From contig JAEZMD010000020.1 in assembly GCA_023435745.1 (NCBI GenBank), positions 1-60,880 of the forward strand: a stretch of 60,880 nt of DNA, given 5' to 3'. The stretch comes from Bacillota bacterium. GTDB lineage: Bacteria > Bacillota > Clostridia > Acetivibrionales > DTU013. Made by a program: the position numbers and the translations under genes. The notes under the pieces were generated by a model that was given only the letters and a program-made list of their open reading frames with translations, was not told where the DNA came from and ran no database searches. Of this stretch, positions 42,882 to 50,668 are shown piece by piece. The number at the start of each line of letters is the position of its first letter. The first letter of the stretch is position 1.

Positions 42882-43148
42882 ATGAGTGTATTTGAGATTA
42901 TAATGCTGCTTTGCTTTGGCATGGCGTGGCCGTTTTCCATTTACAAGTCCTACACCTCAAGGCAGACGAAGGGTAAAAGTGTAGCCTTTCTGCTGGTGGT
43001 TGTAGTCGGGTATATTTCCGGAATTATTCACAAGCTACTTTTTAGCCGTGATTTTGTGGTTTTCCTTTATATGCTTAACCTTTTGATGGTTTCAACGGAC
43101 ATTATGCTGTATTTCAGAAACAAAAGGCTGGAGAAGAGCGCGGATTGA
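42882..43148 (+). CDS. Small PQ-loop/SemiSWEET-like membrane protein
   Basis: 88 residues with three hydrophobic helices (about 3-22, 33-52, 57-77). MAWPFSIYKSYTSRQTKGKS resembles the PQ-loop/SemiSWEET signature (a proline-containing first helix, then K-T/G-K-S). Small SemiSWEETs move sugars as dimers. The call rests on length and pattern only. A GGGAGGG ribosome site precedes ATG 42882; it is likely co-transcribed with proS (28-nt gap). Confidence 0.6.
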   Translation: MSVFEIIMLLCFGMAWPFSIYKSYTSRQTKGKSVAFLLVVVVGYISGIIHKLLFSRDFVVFLYMLNLLMVSTDIMLYFRNKRLEKSAD

Positions 43149-43259
43149 AAATTTATTACCTGCATGTCATATGAATGCAAATAATTCAAAAATAATTGTC
43201 AATACTATTATCAGTATAAACCAAAAAATTTGCATGAAGAGACAATTGGAGGTAATAGT

Positions 43260-44039
43260 ATGAAAAAAAGGATCATTATTTTAACAGTGCTGAGTGTACT
43301 TATTGTTACATCGACCTGTTATGCAGCGGCTGCCGGAGATACTGCCCCAACCAGACTGGCCCTGGAGAAAATCGCAAATGATTCGGCAACTGTAACGGCC
43401 ACCAGACTCAACGTCAGGGAAGGTCCGTCAACAGATTATCCTTCCATCTGCAAGCTTGAAAAAGGTCAGGCCGTGACGGTCATGGGGAAGCTGGGTGACT
43501 GGTATGCAATATTCTATCCGGACACCGGTGTGGTTGGAGCAGTTGATGGCAGGTACATCGAATTCGGGAACGGGGAGGCTATAACCGTTTCATCCAATAA
43601 CGCTTCGACGGACCAGTCTGCTGCAAAGGGCTCGACTTCGCAGACAAAGGCGGCTCTTTCGGAGGATGAGCAAAAGTTATTGGAGCTTGTGAACAAAGCG
43701 CGCGCGGATAAAGGGCTGGATGCGCTTGTGACGGATGAGAAGCTGATGAAGGTGGCAAGGACCAAGGCGAAGGATATGGTTGATAACAATTATTTTTCAC
43801 ATCAATCACCTACTTACGGCTCACCCTTTGATATGATGCGGCAGTTCGACAATGTCTTCAAATCAGCCGGTGAAAATATCGCCGGAAACAAGACAATCGA
43901 GGGGGCGTTTAAGGCCTGGATGAGCTCCGAGAGCCACAAGAAGAACATTCTTAATTCAGCGTTTAAGGTAACCGGGATCGGCGTTGAAAACAGCAGCACA
44001 TATGGCAAGATACTGGTACAGCAATTTATAGGAAAGTAA
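43260..44039 (+). CDS. Secreted SH3b plus CAP-domain protein
   Basis: 259 residues. The signal peptide (about 1-25, ending CYAAA) leads to a bacterial SH3 domain (ATRLNVREGPSTDYPSICKL), a Ser/Thr/Ala linker, and a CAP/SCP domain (LLELVNKARADKGLDAL, NYFSHQSPTYGSPFDMM, GENIAG and SHKKNILN). SH3b binds cell wall; CAP domains of this type occur in spore and wall proteins such as YkwD. ATG 43260 follows GGAGG; the frame starts earlier at 43230 but that is unlikely. Confidence 0.9.
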   Translation: MKKRIIILTVLSVLIVTSTCYAAAAGDTAPTRLALEKIANDSATVTATRLNVREGPSTDYPSICKLEKGQAVTVMGKLGDWYAIFYPDTGVVGAVDGRYIEFGNGEAITVSSNNASTDQSAAKGSTSQTKAALSEDEQKLLELVNKARADKGLDALVTDEKLMKVARTKAKDMVDNNYFSHQSPTYGSPFDMMRQFDNVFKSAGENIAGNKTIEGAFKAWMSSESHKKNILNSAFKVTGIGVENSSTYGKILVQQFIGK

Positions 44040-44041
44040 TA

Positions 44042-44091
44042 GATACGGAAGGAAAGTAACGATATTGGAGAAATGTAATTGATACGGAAGG
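44042..44091. repeat. Direct repeat GATACGGAAGG
   Basis: The 11-mer occurs at 44042-44052 and 44081-44091, just after the CAP-protein stop and before the terminator. It looks like a local duplication. Confidence 0.6.
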
Positions 44092-44124
44092 CAGCCGTTC
44101 TGTTTTTACAGACCGGCTGTTATT
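44092..44124. terminator. Bidirectional terminator between CAP gene and rluA-type gene
   Basis: CAGCCG (44092-44097) pairs with CGGCTG (44114-44119), with inner TCTGT/ACAGA. T-runs occur on both strands, serving the convergent genes. Confidence 0.8.
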
Positions 44125-45223
44125 TTGTTCGGGTTATTCCGTTACGTTTTCCCGGAGCTGACATAAATCCTGGCTTTACGCTGATTTCTTTTCCGTTCAG
44201 CTCTTTCAGGATGTTTGTGTGAGCCAATGATGTGTTGACTTTGAGCCGCTTATCTTCATTCGGTTGCTGTCTGTCTTTCGCAAAATCGAATTTCAGGCGG
44301 TATGCCCACAATGCCTGCTGCTTTATTCCAAAGGCGCGGTTGATGGCATTTTTGCCATATTTACCGTCGCCTACGACCGGGTGCCCGATGTAAGCCATAT
44401 GTGCTCTGATCTGATGAGTGCGCCCTGTTACCAGTTCGATCTCAAGCCGGCTGATGTCACTGTCTCTATCATATTCTAGAACCTTGTAAGCCGTAATAAT
44501 TTCCTGGGCGCCGGGTTTTTTATAATCGCTGATGAAGACGCGGCTTTTTGCCGCATCCTTCCAAAGATAGGCTTGAAGGCACGCCTCTTTCTTTTCCATC
44601 TTACCTGCTACAAGGCATTGGTAGTACTTTTTTATTTCCCGTGATTCCAGCTTTTCAATGATAAAATCATGACTTGCTTTATTCTTTGCGATGATCACCA
44701 GCCCTCCGGTATTGCGGTCCAATCTGTGACACAATTCGGGCTGAAAGCTGTGAACGATTTGTGTGTCGCTATCCGGTGCAGCTCTCTCTGTCTGCTGTCC
44801 ACCAGTCTGCTGCCTGTCTGTCTGCTGTCCGTCAGTCTGCTGCCTGTCTCTTTCCCGCAGGTACATCCGCACAAGGTCGATTAGTGTTTCATGGGACTGA
44901 TCCCTGTCGGGATGCACTGGAATGCCCTGTGCCTTATTTACTATGATCAGATTATCGTCCTCATAAGCTATGGAAAATTTTGCTTCCGATGCGGTTTTCC
45001 CGGTATTTCCCGTACCGTAAAGAAGTTCATCTGTTATGAATATTTCCAGTCTGTCTCCAAACGCAACAATATAGTCTCTGCCCACCCTTACGCCGTTTGC
45101 TTTGATATCCCGTCGGCGGAACGCTTTCTGCAGAACTCCGAAGGACATAGCAGGGTATGCGGCCTGGAGATATTGTTCAATTTTCGTATTTGCACCTTTT
45201 TCTGTCACGGTTATTGACTGCAT
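44120..45223 (-). CDS. RluA-family pseudouridine synthase
   Basis: 367 residues. An N-terminal S4-like RNA-binding part (VLQKAFRRRDIKANGVRV) precedes the catalytic domain with CHRLDRNTGGLVIIAKN (catalytic Asp in HRLDR), LVTGRTHQIRAHMAYIGHP and GDGKYG. It isomerises uridines in rRNA or tRNA; the exact target is not predictable. A loop at about residues 127-146 has been expanded by a tandem repeat read as QQTDG, QQTDR, QQTGG, QQTER (see 44791-44850). The rest is conserved, so the protein is probably functional. Confidence 0.9.
   Translation of the reverse strand: MQSITVTEKGANTKIEQYLQAAYPAMSFGVLQKAFRRRDIKANGVRVGRDYIVAFGDRLEIFITDELLYGTGNTGKTASEAKFSIAYEDDNLIIVNKAQGIPVHPDRDQSHETLIDLVRMYLRERDRQQTDGQQTDRQQTGGQQTERAAPDSDTQIVHSFQPELCHRLDRNTGGLVIIAKNKASHDFIIEKLESREIKKYYQCLVAGKMEKKEACLQAYLWKDAAKSRVFISDYKKPGAQEIITAYKVLEYDRDSDISRLEIELVTGRTHQIRAHMAYIGHPVVGDGKYGKNAINRAFGIKQQALWAYRLKFDFAKDRQQPNEDKRLKVNTSLAHTNILKELNGKEISVKPGFMSAPGKRNGITRTK
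44791..44850. repeat. 30-nt tandem duplication inside the rluA-type gene
   Basis: 44791-44820 and 44821-44850 differ at only three bases. Each 30-mer is itself two 15-nt halves. On the minus strand they encode repeated QQTxx pentapeptides. The period is a multiple of three, so the frame is kept. Confidence 0.9.
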
Positions 45224-45258
45224 GCTTCCAACACCTTTTTATTTTATCCGATCGATTT

Positions 45259-45301
45259 TGAGAAACGTCCCCAACTATAATTCTCTTGGAGAAACGTCCC
45301 C
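45259..45301 (-). repeat. GGGGAC-type dispersed repeat, 2 copies
   Basis: TGAGAAACGTCCCC at 45259-45272 and GGAGAAACGTCCCC at 45288-45301, both minus orientation, 29 nt apart. They lie 5' of the rluA-type gene and before the c-di-AMP leader. Confidence 0.85.
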
Positions 45302-45439
45302 AATTCGTAATTCCATAAAGAGTGCAAAAATCCTTCTTACACGTATTTTTTCAGCCATTTATTTTTCGCTGTAAAGGTGATAATTATTACAATTTGTGAA
45401 ATTATACATCAGTTTCTGCGGAAAACCAATTTTTTGGGG

Positions 45440-45468
45440 TTTAAACCGAATGAAATTTCTGGTACAAT
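45440..45468 (+). promoter_or_regulatory. Promoter of the c-di-AMP leader
   Basis: TTTAAA (45440-45445), 17-nt spacer, TACAAT (45463-45468). The -35 match is weak. Transcription would start near 45475. Confidence 0.5.
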
Positions 45469-45474
45469 AGAGTC

Positions 45475-45672
45475 ACGGTATTTGGACAGGCTGATTTTAT
45501 ATTGCCCGTTCGGTGCCGGACACTGAATCCTCTGGAGAAAACAGCACAGGGGAACGGGGGAAATAACAATGGGGTGAATCCGTAGCTGATGCCAGCTGAT
45601 TTTACATAGCGGCACGAGCATGGAGGGCAGTCTCTTCCGCCTAACCCGGCAACTAACCTCGTAAGTGGGAAG
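45475..45672 (+). promoter_or_regulatory. c-di-AMP riboswitch (ydaO-yuaA class)
   Basis: The leader has the conserved segments of this class in order: GGTGCCGGACACTGAATCC, AGGGGAACGGGGGAAA, AATGGGGTGAATCC, then AGGGCAGTCTCTTCCGCC and CAACTAACCTCGTAAG close to the gene. Such leaders turn genes off when c-di-AMP is high and often control wall hydrolases and potassium or osmolyte systems. No separate intrinsic terminator is obvious, so control may act at translation or by another fold. Confidence 0.88.
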
Positions 45673-45686
45673 GAGAGGTTCTACAT

Positions 45687-46856
45687 ATGCACAGAAAAAG
45701 AATAGCCTTTATTATGGCAATAGCATTTGCTCTTGTTATGGTATTGGATACATCTGCTGTTTCAGCGTCATACGACGTGCTGCAAAAGGAGTCGGAGAGC
45801 AACGAAGTTAAAGCCCTGCAAAGGGACTTGATTAAGCTGGGTTATCTTTCGTCAGACGCAACCGGCTATTATGGGGATTTGACGGAAAAAGCGGTAAGAG
45901 AACTCCAGGATGATTATGGATATGAGGCGGACGGAATTGCGGGCGAAGAGACTCTTAAGCTGTTGGACAGACTTATGGGCAGACTAAAATCCTCTGTAGA
46001 CCCATCGAAATTGATGCAGGAGGGTGACGAGAATGAGTATGTCGCAGCACTGCAGAAAAATTTGATCAAGCTTGGATATCTTGACACAAAGGCTACCGGG
46101 TTCTATGGACCGGCTACAAAAAGAGCGGTTCTTGGACTGCAGGAGGACAATGGCATCGAGGCTGACGGTATTGCAGGAGCGGCTACGTTATCTTTGATCA
46201 GCGAGTTGATCAGCGGCGGGACTGATGTGGCAGGCGCAACAGCAACTGCAGGCGCATCCGGGAGTGATGAAGAGGTGACTGATACAGACGCCTCCGGTAC
46301 CGACGCTCAGATACAGACCGACTCCGATGACACAGGCACGGACGGTAAAGTCATAGAAAAAAAGAAAGAAGAAGACTATTTGTTGAAGTGGTACGGTAAT
46401 GTGGAAAAAATCTTGGCAAGAGGGGACACTGCTACTGTATATGATATTTTGACCGGTAAGAGCTTTAAGATAAAGAGGACCTACGGTACGAATCATGCGG
46501 ATTGTGAAACGCTGACAAAGGCTGATACCGCTATTATGAAAAAAATATACAGTGGCGTATGGAGCTGGGAGAGAAGAGCGATTATTGTAAAGGTAGACGG
46601 TTATGAAATTGCTGCCTGTATGACTGGATATCCCCATGCAGGAAAGGATAGTTATGCGGCAAACAAGACAATAGCTTCAAGAAGCGGCGGCTACAAACGG
46701 GGAACTAATCTGGATGCGGTAAAAAACAACAGCATGGACGGGGTTTTTGATATTCATTTTCTGAACAGCAGAAACCATTACAACAACAAGGTTGACCCGA
46801 AGCATCAGGCAAAAATAAAGGAAGCTGCAAAATGGGCTGTTGAAAACCAGGGATAA
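45687..46856 (+). CDS. Secreted protein with two peptidoglycan-binding domains
   Basis: 389 residues. The signal peptide (about 1-28) is followed by two PG_binding_1 repeats (about 33-95 and 110-172, each with LGYL...TGYYG...AV..LQ...G...DGIAG). An acidic, T/S/D-rich linker (175-225) leads to a C-terminal domain of about 150 residues (LLKWYGNVEKILARGDTATV onward). That domain has several conserved His/Asp (NHADCET, FDIHFLNSRNH). It occurs in related clostridial wall proteins, but I cannot name its activity. It is controlled by the upstream riboswitch. AAGGAG precedes ATG 45687. Confidence 0.85.
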   Translation: MHRKRIAFIMAIAFALVMVLDTSAVSASYDVLQKESESNEVKALQRDLIKLGYLSSDATGYYGDLTEKAVRELQDDYGYEADGIAGEETLKLLDRLMGRLKSSVDPSKLMQEGDENEYVAALQKNLIKLGYLDTKATGFYGPATKRAVLGLQEDNGIEADGIAGAATLSLISELISGGTDVAGATATAGASGSDEEVTDTDASGTDAQIQTDSDDTGTDGKVIEKKKEEDYLLKWYGNVEKILARGDTATVYDILTGKSFKIKRTYGTNHADCETLTKADTAIMKKIYSGVWSWERRAIIVKVDGYEIAACMTGYPHAGKDSYAANKTIASRSGGYKRGTNLDAVKNNSMDGVFDIHFLNSRNHYNNKVDPKHQAKIKEAAKWAVENQG

Positions 46857-46882
46857 TTGAAGTTTGTTTGAGAATGTTGCTA

Positions 46883-46906
46883 AGGGACCTGTAGGTCCCT
46901 TTTTTT
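46883..46906 (+). terminator. Terminator of the peptidoglycan-binding gene
   Basis: AGGGACCT (46883-46890) pairs with AGGTCCCT (46893-46900), followed by a run of Ts. Confidence 0.92.
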
Positions 46907-47099
46907 GTATTTCCATATTTTGTTTTGAATGTTTCGCTTTCTTAAAATCATTTAATTCAGTATAGTATAGCGGTTTACTGCAATTAATGGGCTTACTATA
47001 GTTCCATAATTGTGACAGTGCAAAGTCTAGACATAATTTTCAAATAGATGCAAATAATAAGAAAGCAGAAGATATTAGCTGATGAAAGGAGGATAACTG

Positions 47100-47237
47100 A
47101 TGTCCAGTAAAAAGAAGAAGGTTAGCGGGATAGATAAAAAGGCAAAACTTGACATTTCCAATGATCAACTGGGAGAAAATGCCGGTGAAGGACGTTTTGA
47201 AAAAGCTGTAAACCCCAAAAACGGCAAGTGCCGCTGA
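47100..47237 (+). CDS. Small basic protein of unknown function
   Basis: 45 codons, MSSKKKKVSGIDKKAKLDIS to GKCR. The ribosome site AAAGGAGG lies 7 nt before ATG 47100, as good as any in the window, which argues for real translation. No family recognised. It is lysine-rich at the N-terminus and hydrophilic throughout; small spore-type or nucleic-acid-binding proteins look like this. A cluster of GGGGAC repeats begins 38 nt downstream. Confidence 0.55.
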   Translation: MSSKKKKVSGIDKKAKLDISNDQLGENAGEGRFEKAVNPKNGKCR

Positions 47238-47274
47238 TTAGGCCGAAAACCAACATAACCAACATTGGGGGCGG

Positions 47275-47520
47275 GGGGACGTTTCTCAACAAAGGATCGC
47301 AGGAGGACGCAGGGGGGACGTTTCTCAACAAATGCTTGATTTCATCAGAACGGGAGTTAACACACGAGATAAAACAGAAAAAACAGGGGACGTTTCTTGA
47401 AAAATGCATGAAAATATGCTTTGTATTGCATTGTTGTTCAGAGACGGTCTCTGTTTTTCTTTGCTGTTTTGACGTTAAATTGAGAAGTGTCCCCAAGTGT
47501 TAAAATTGAGAAGTGTCCCC
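47275..47520. repeat. GGGGAC-type repeat cluster, 5 copies, both strands
   Basis: Plus orientation: 47275-47289, 47314-47328 (both GGGGACGTTTCTCAA) and 47386-47400 (ending CTTGA). Minus orientation: TGAGAAGTGTCCCC at 47481-47494 and 47507-47520. The opposed copies could fold together. The remaining sequence to araD (47608) shows nothing else. Confidence 0.9.
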
Positions 47521-47607
47521 TTAAGTCTTAAGATCTTAAACTATGGACTGTCAGTGACAGGTATGGTAAAGTTTATATATGAATTTTAATTTGAGAGGTG
47601 ACAGAGC

Positions 47608-48297
47608 ATGCTAGACTTTCTGAAAAAAATTGTCCTCGAGGCTAACCTTGAGTTGCCTGAGCGCGGACTCGTAGTATATACCTGGGGAAATGTCAGCGGT
47701 ATAGATAGAAAAGAAGGTCTTGTTGTAATCAAGGCCAGCGGTGTCCGATATGAAGATATGACATTAGAGCATATGGTCGTATTGGATCTGGATGGAAATA
47801 TTGTAGAGGGGAAATTTAGACCATCGTCGGATACTCCGACGCATTTGGCGCTATATAAGGCATTCGCTGGTATCGGCGGGATTGTTCATACGCACTCCGC
47901 CTGGGCGACTACCTGGGCGCAGGCTCAGTTGGGGATACCATGCTTCGGGACTACTCATGCAGATTATTTCTTCGGTGAAATCCCCTGTACACGCCCTATG
48001 AAGACCGAAGAGATTGAGGGCGAATATGAAGCGGAGACCGGGAAGGTAATAATTGAGGCATTTGAGGGCAGAGATCCCATGTATGTACCCGGTGTGCTTG
48101 TGGCAAGCCACGGCCCGTTCACATGGGGGGAGGATCCTGCTGAGGCTGTTCATAACAGCGTTGTGTTGGAGCAGATCGCTCAAACCGCATATGCCACGCA
48201 CACATTGAATCCCGGTATCGGACCTGTGCCTGCCCCACTGTTGGATAAGCATTTTTTAAGGAAGCATGGCAAAAATGCATACTATGGTCAAAAATGA
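47608..48297 (+). CDS. araD: L-ribulose-5-phosphate 4-epimerase
   Basis: 229 residues, closely following E. coli AraD: LVVYTWGNVSGIDR, SSDTPTHLALYKAF, the metal site in GIVHTHSAWATTWAQ, GTTHADYFFGEIPCTRPM, and the C-terminal LLDKHFLRKHGKNAYYGQK. It interconverts L-ribulose-5-phosphate and D-xylulose-5-phosphate. It heads an araD-araM-araL set but araA and araB are not in the window, so it may serve another pentose or tetrose phosphate route here. Confidence 0.94.
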   Translation: MLDFLKKIVLEANLELPERGLVVYTWGNVSGIDRKEGLVVIKASGVRYEDMTLEHMVVLDLDGNIVEGKFRPSSDTPTHLALYKAFAGIGGIVHTHSAWATTWAQAQLGIPCFGTTHADYFFGEIPCTRPMKTEEIEGEYEAETGKVIIEAFEGRDPMYVPGVLVASHGPFTWGEDPAEAVHNSVVLEQIAQTAYATHTLNPGIGPVPAPLLDKHFLRKHGKNAYYGQK

Positions 48298-48310
48298 AGG
48301 AGAGAATAAA

Positions 48311-49483
48311 ATGAAGGATTTATTACAGACAAGAATTGAAGAAATGCCGGGACTGTCGTTTGTTTGTACCTGTGGAAGAGAGCATTCTGTGGATATAGAG
48401 AAAATTGTTGTCCAAAACGGTATTCTCGACGACCTTGTTGATTATCTTGGGACTTACAAAAGTGGAAAGCTTTTTATTTTGTCTGATAAGAATACATATA
48501 GCGTATTTGCTGAAACAGTCATAAGCAGGCTTGGGAGTGAAGGCTTTCGGCTTAAGTCGTTTGTATTTGAAACCGGGGAGCATGATCTTTTGCCGGATGA
48601 ACACACCATTGGAAGACTTTTGTTAGAAATGGAACAGGATACCTCGTTTGTACTTGCAGTAGGGTCAGGTGTACTAAATGATATTTGCCGTTTAGTCTGC
48701 TTCAGAATGAACATACCCTTTGCGATCGCAGGTACTGCACCTTCTATGGATGGGTACGCTTCTGTAGTATCTCCGGTTATCATCAACCATAAAAAAATTA
48801 CTGTCCCTGGAAAATATCCCTGTGCTATCTTCGCTGATACTGCGATCATGCAGAACGCTCCAATGGTAATGATCCAGGCGGGATTCGGTGATGTGCTTGG
48901 CAAGCTGACCGCTCTGGCAGATTGGAAGCTGGCCAATATTTTACAGGATGAGTATTATTGCATGACAACGGCAAGTCTCGTGCAAAGAGGCGTAGATAGA
49001 TGTATCGAAAGTGCAGAAGGGTTGGCTGCCAGAGAGGAACAAGCTATCCGGTATCTCATTGAGGCGTTGATACTAACCGGTATCTCAATGGGGCTTGTGG
49101 GTGTCTCACGACCTGCTTCCGGTACGGAGCATCAGATTGCTCATTACTGGGAGGTTAAGGCAATTGAGGCAGGCGAGGCCCATGCGCTTCATGGAAATGC
49201 CGTCGGAGTCGGTACGGTTGTAACAGCGATGCTGTATGAATTAGCTGCCGATATGCTGCCCGCAGGGGTTAAATACCCTGCTGTGGAACGGGTAACAGGA
49301 TTGCTTCAAAAGATTGGAGCTGCCATAACCCCCGGAGAATTGGGTGTCAGTCGTGACGTTTTTGTGGAGAGTATGATGAAAGCAATGTATCAGAGGGACA
49401 AATATACGATGCTGCGCTTCTGTGCCGAAAAAGGTAAACTGGAGGAGTTCACGGATATATTGACCAGGAGGTTCTATGACTGA
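48311..49483 (+). CDS. araM: sn-glycerol-1-phosphate dehydrogenase (AraM/EgsA)
   Basis: 390 residues of the iron-dependent/dehydroquinate-synthase-like fold. It has LAVGSGVLNDICRL (NAD-binding), GTAPSMDGYASVVSP, the metal ligands D in AGFGDVLGK, H in SGTEHQIAHYWE and H in AHALHGNAVGVG. In Bacillus it makes G1P, the archaeal-type stereoisomer, for an unusual lipid. ATG 48311 follows GAAGGAG; its gene starts 13 nt after araD. Confidence 0.93.
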   Translation: MKDLLQTRIEEMPGLSFVCTCGREHSVDIEKIVVQNGILDDLVDYLGTYKSGKLFILSDKNTYSVFAETVISRLGSEGFRLKSFVFETGEHDLLPDEHTIGRLLLEMEQDTSFVLAVGSGVLNDICRLVCFRMNIPFAIAGTAPSMDGYASVVSPVIINHKKITVPGKYPCAIFADTAIMQNAPMVMIQAGFGDVLGKLTALADWKLANILQDEYYCMTTASLVQRGVDRCIESAEGLAAREEQAIRYLIEALILTGISMGLVGVSRPASGTEHQIAHYWEVKAIEAGEAHALHGNAVGVGTVVTAMLYELAADMLPAGVKYPAVERVTGLLQKIGAAITPGELGVSRDVFVESMMKAMYQRDKYTMLRFCAEKGKLEEFTDILTRRFYD

Positions 49484-50267
49484 GAAACTGACGGCTTTAA
49501 AAAAGAAACGTCTTTTTGTGCTAGATATGGACGGAACTTTTTATCTTGGAAACAGGCTGATCGAAGGTTCACTGGATTTTCTGGACAAGCTGAACAAAAC
49601 AGGCAGAGAATTTTTGTTTTTTACGAACAACTCATCCCGGACCAGCGCTTTTTATCAAAAGAAGCTGGCAGGCATGGGGTGTTATATAGAAGAGGAGAAA
49701 ATTATTACATCAGGAGATGTTACAATTAAATATTTGAACGAAAAATACCCTCGGTCAAGTGTCTTCCTGGTGGGGACGGAGCTGCTCAGGGAAAGCTTTA
49801 TCAAGGGAGGCGTCCGCTTGGTTGAAGAGAATCCTGATGTAGTTGTTATGAGCTTTGATACAACGCTGACGTATGGGAAAATTTCCCAGGCATGCACATT
49901 TATTCGAAACGGGGCACAATTTCTGGCAACACACATGGATTTGAATTGTCCGACAGAGGATGGATTCATCCCCGACTGCGGTGCGATGTGTGCAATGATA
50001 GAAGCTTCAACGGGGGTCAAACCAAAGTATCTTGGGAAACCGAATATTGAAACGGTAAATATGATAAAGCTGATCACAGGAAGGGAAAATGATGAGCTTG
50101 CGTTTGTCGGGGACAGGCTTTATACAGACATTGCCACAGCGGTAAATAACGGGATAACAGGAATTTTGGTGCTCAGTGGAGAAACGTCCCCACAGGATGT
50201 GGAGAAATCCGATGTAAAGCCGGATTTTGTTTTTGATTCATTGGAGACAATCGGTCGTGTATTATAA
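49476..50267 (+). CDS. araL: HAD-IIA phosphatase (AraL/NagD type)
   Basis: 263 residues. DMDGTFYLG (nucleophile and general acid aspartates), TNNSSR, LGKPN (motif III lysine) and FVGDRLYTDIATAVNNG (motif IV). A C2-type cap lies between. B. subtilis AraL is a sugar-phosphate phosphatase next to araD and araM, matching this order. It overlaps the araM stop by 8 nt and has AGGAGG upstream. A GGAGAAACGTCCCC string occurs within the coding region near the end but is explained by the family motif LSGET. Confidence 0.9.
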   Translation: MTEKLTALKKKRLFVLDMDGTFYLGNRLIEGSLDFLDKLNKTGREFLFFTNNSSRTSAFYQKKLAGMGCYIEEEKIITSGDVTIKYLNEKYPRSSVFLVGTELLRESFIKGGVRLVEENPDVVVMSFDTTLTYGKISQACTFIRNGAQFLATHMDLNCPTEDGFIPDCGAMCAMIEASTGVKPKYLGKPNIETVNMIKLITGRENDELAFVGDRLYTDIATAVNNGITGILVLSGETSPQDVEKSDVKPDFVFDSLETIGRVL

Positions 50268-50290
50268 GGGTAACTATTCAGATTATCATA

Positions 50291-50554
50291 GATATTGTGC
50301 GATAGGTGAAACGATAGCTTCATTTGCGATAGCTGTATAGTTCAGCAAGCGTATAGACGCAAAGCGTTAAATACGCAACATTAATTTAGTGCATATTGCT
50401 TAGCAAAAGCACATGGGTAAGCCGAAACCCGCAAAAATGCATAAAGAAATAATATTTGTAGCATTTTGCTCAAACAGTCGGCTTGCTGATCCTCGCTCTG
50501 ACTATACGTCTCTAAGCTATATTGCGCTAATGTTTCCTTTTATTGCACAATATC
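50291..50554. mobile_element. 264-bp foldback element (MITE-like)
   Basis: The ends GATATTGTGC and GCACAATATC are perfect inverted repeats. The similarity continues imperfectly for about 60 nt inward (GAAAC-GATAGC against GAAAC-ATTAGC; TATAGTTCAG against TATAGTCAG). Further nested pairs lie in the centre: CAGCAAGC/GCTTGCTG, AAGCCGA/TCGGCTT, GCAAAAATGC/GCATTTTGC. No coding capacity. It could be a MITE or a structured RNA; it lies between araL and tex. Confidence 0.6.
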
Positions 50555-50595
50555 AGAAAAACATAACCCCTGAATAATACCATATAATGAATTGA

Positions 50596-50658
50596 GAAGT
50601 CGCAAAGGCATAGAAAGTTGCAAAAGCGTAGAAAAGTCGAAGAAGCATAGAAAAAGGA
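50596..50658 (+). repeat. Three imperfect tandem repeats before tex
   Basis: GTCGCAAAGGCATAGAAA, then GTTGCAAAAGCGTAGAAAA, then GTCGAAGAAGCATAGAAAAA, each about 18-20 nt, end where the tex ribosome site begins. They may be a leader duplication or binding sites; no function is known. Confidence 0.7.
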
Positions 50659-50668
50659 GAAAAGCAGC

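Noticed and set aside
50178..50191. GGAGAAACGTCCCC inside araL as an inserted repeat
   Set aside because: It encodes SGETSP at a position where related phosphatases have LSGET or similar text, so it is likely native coding sequence that happens to match.
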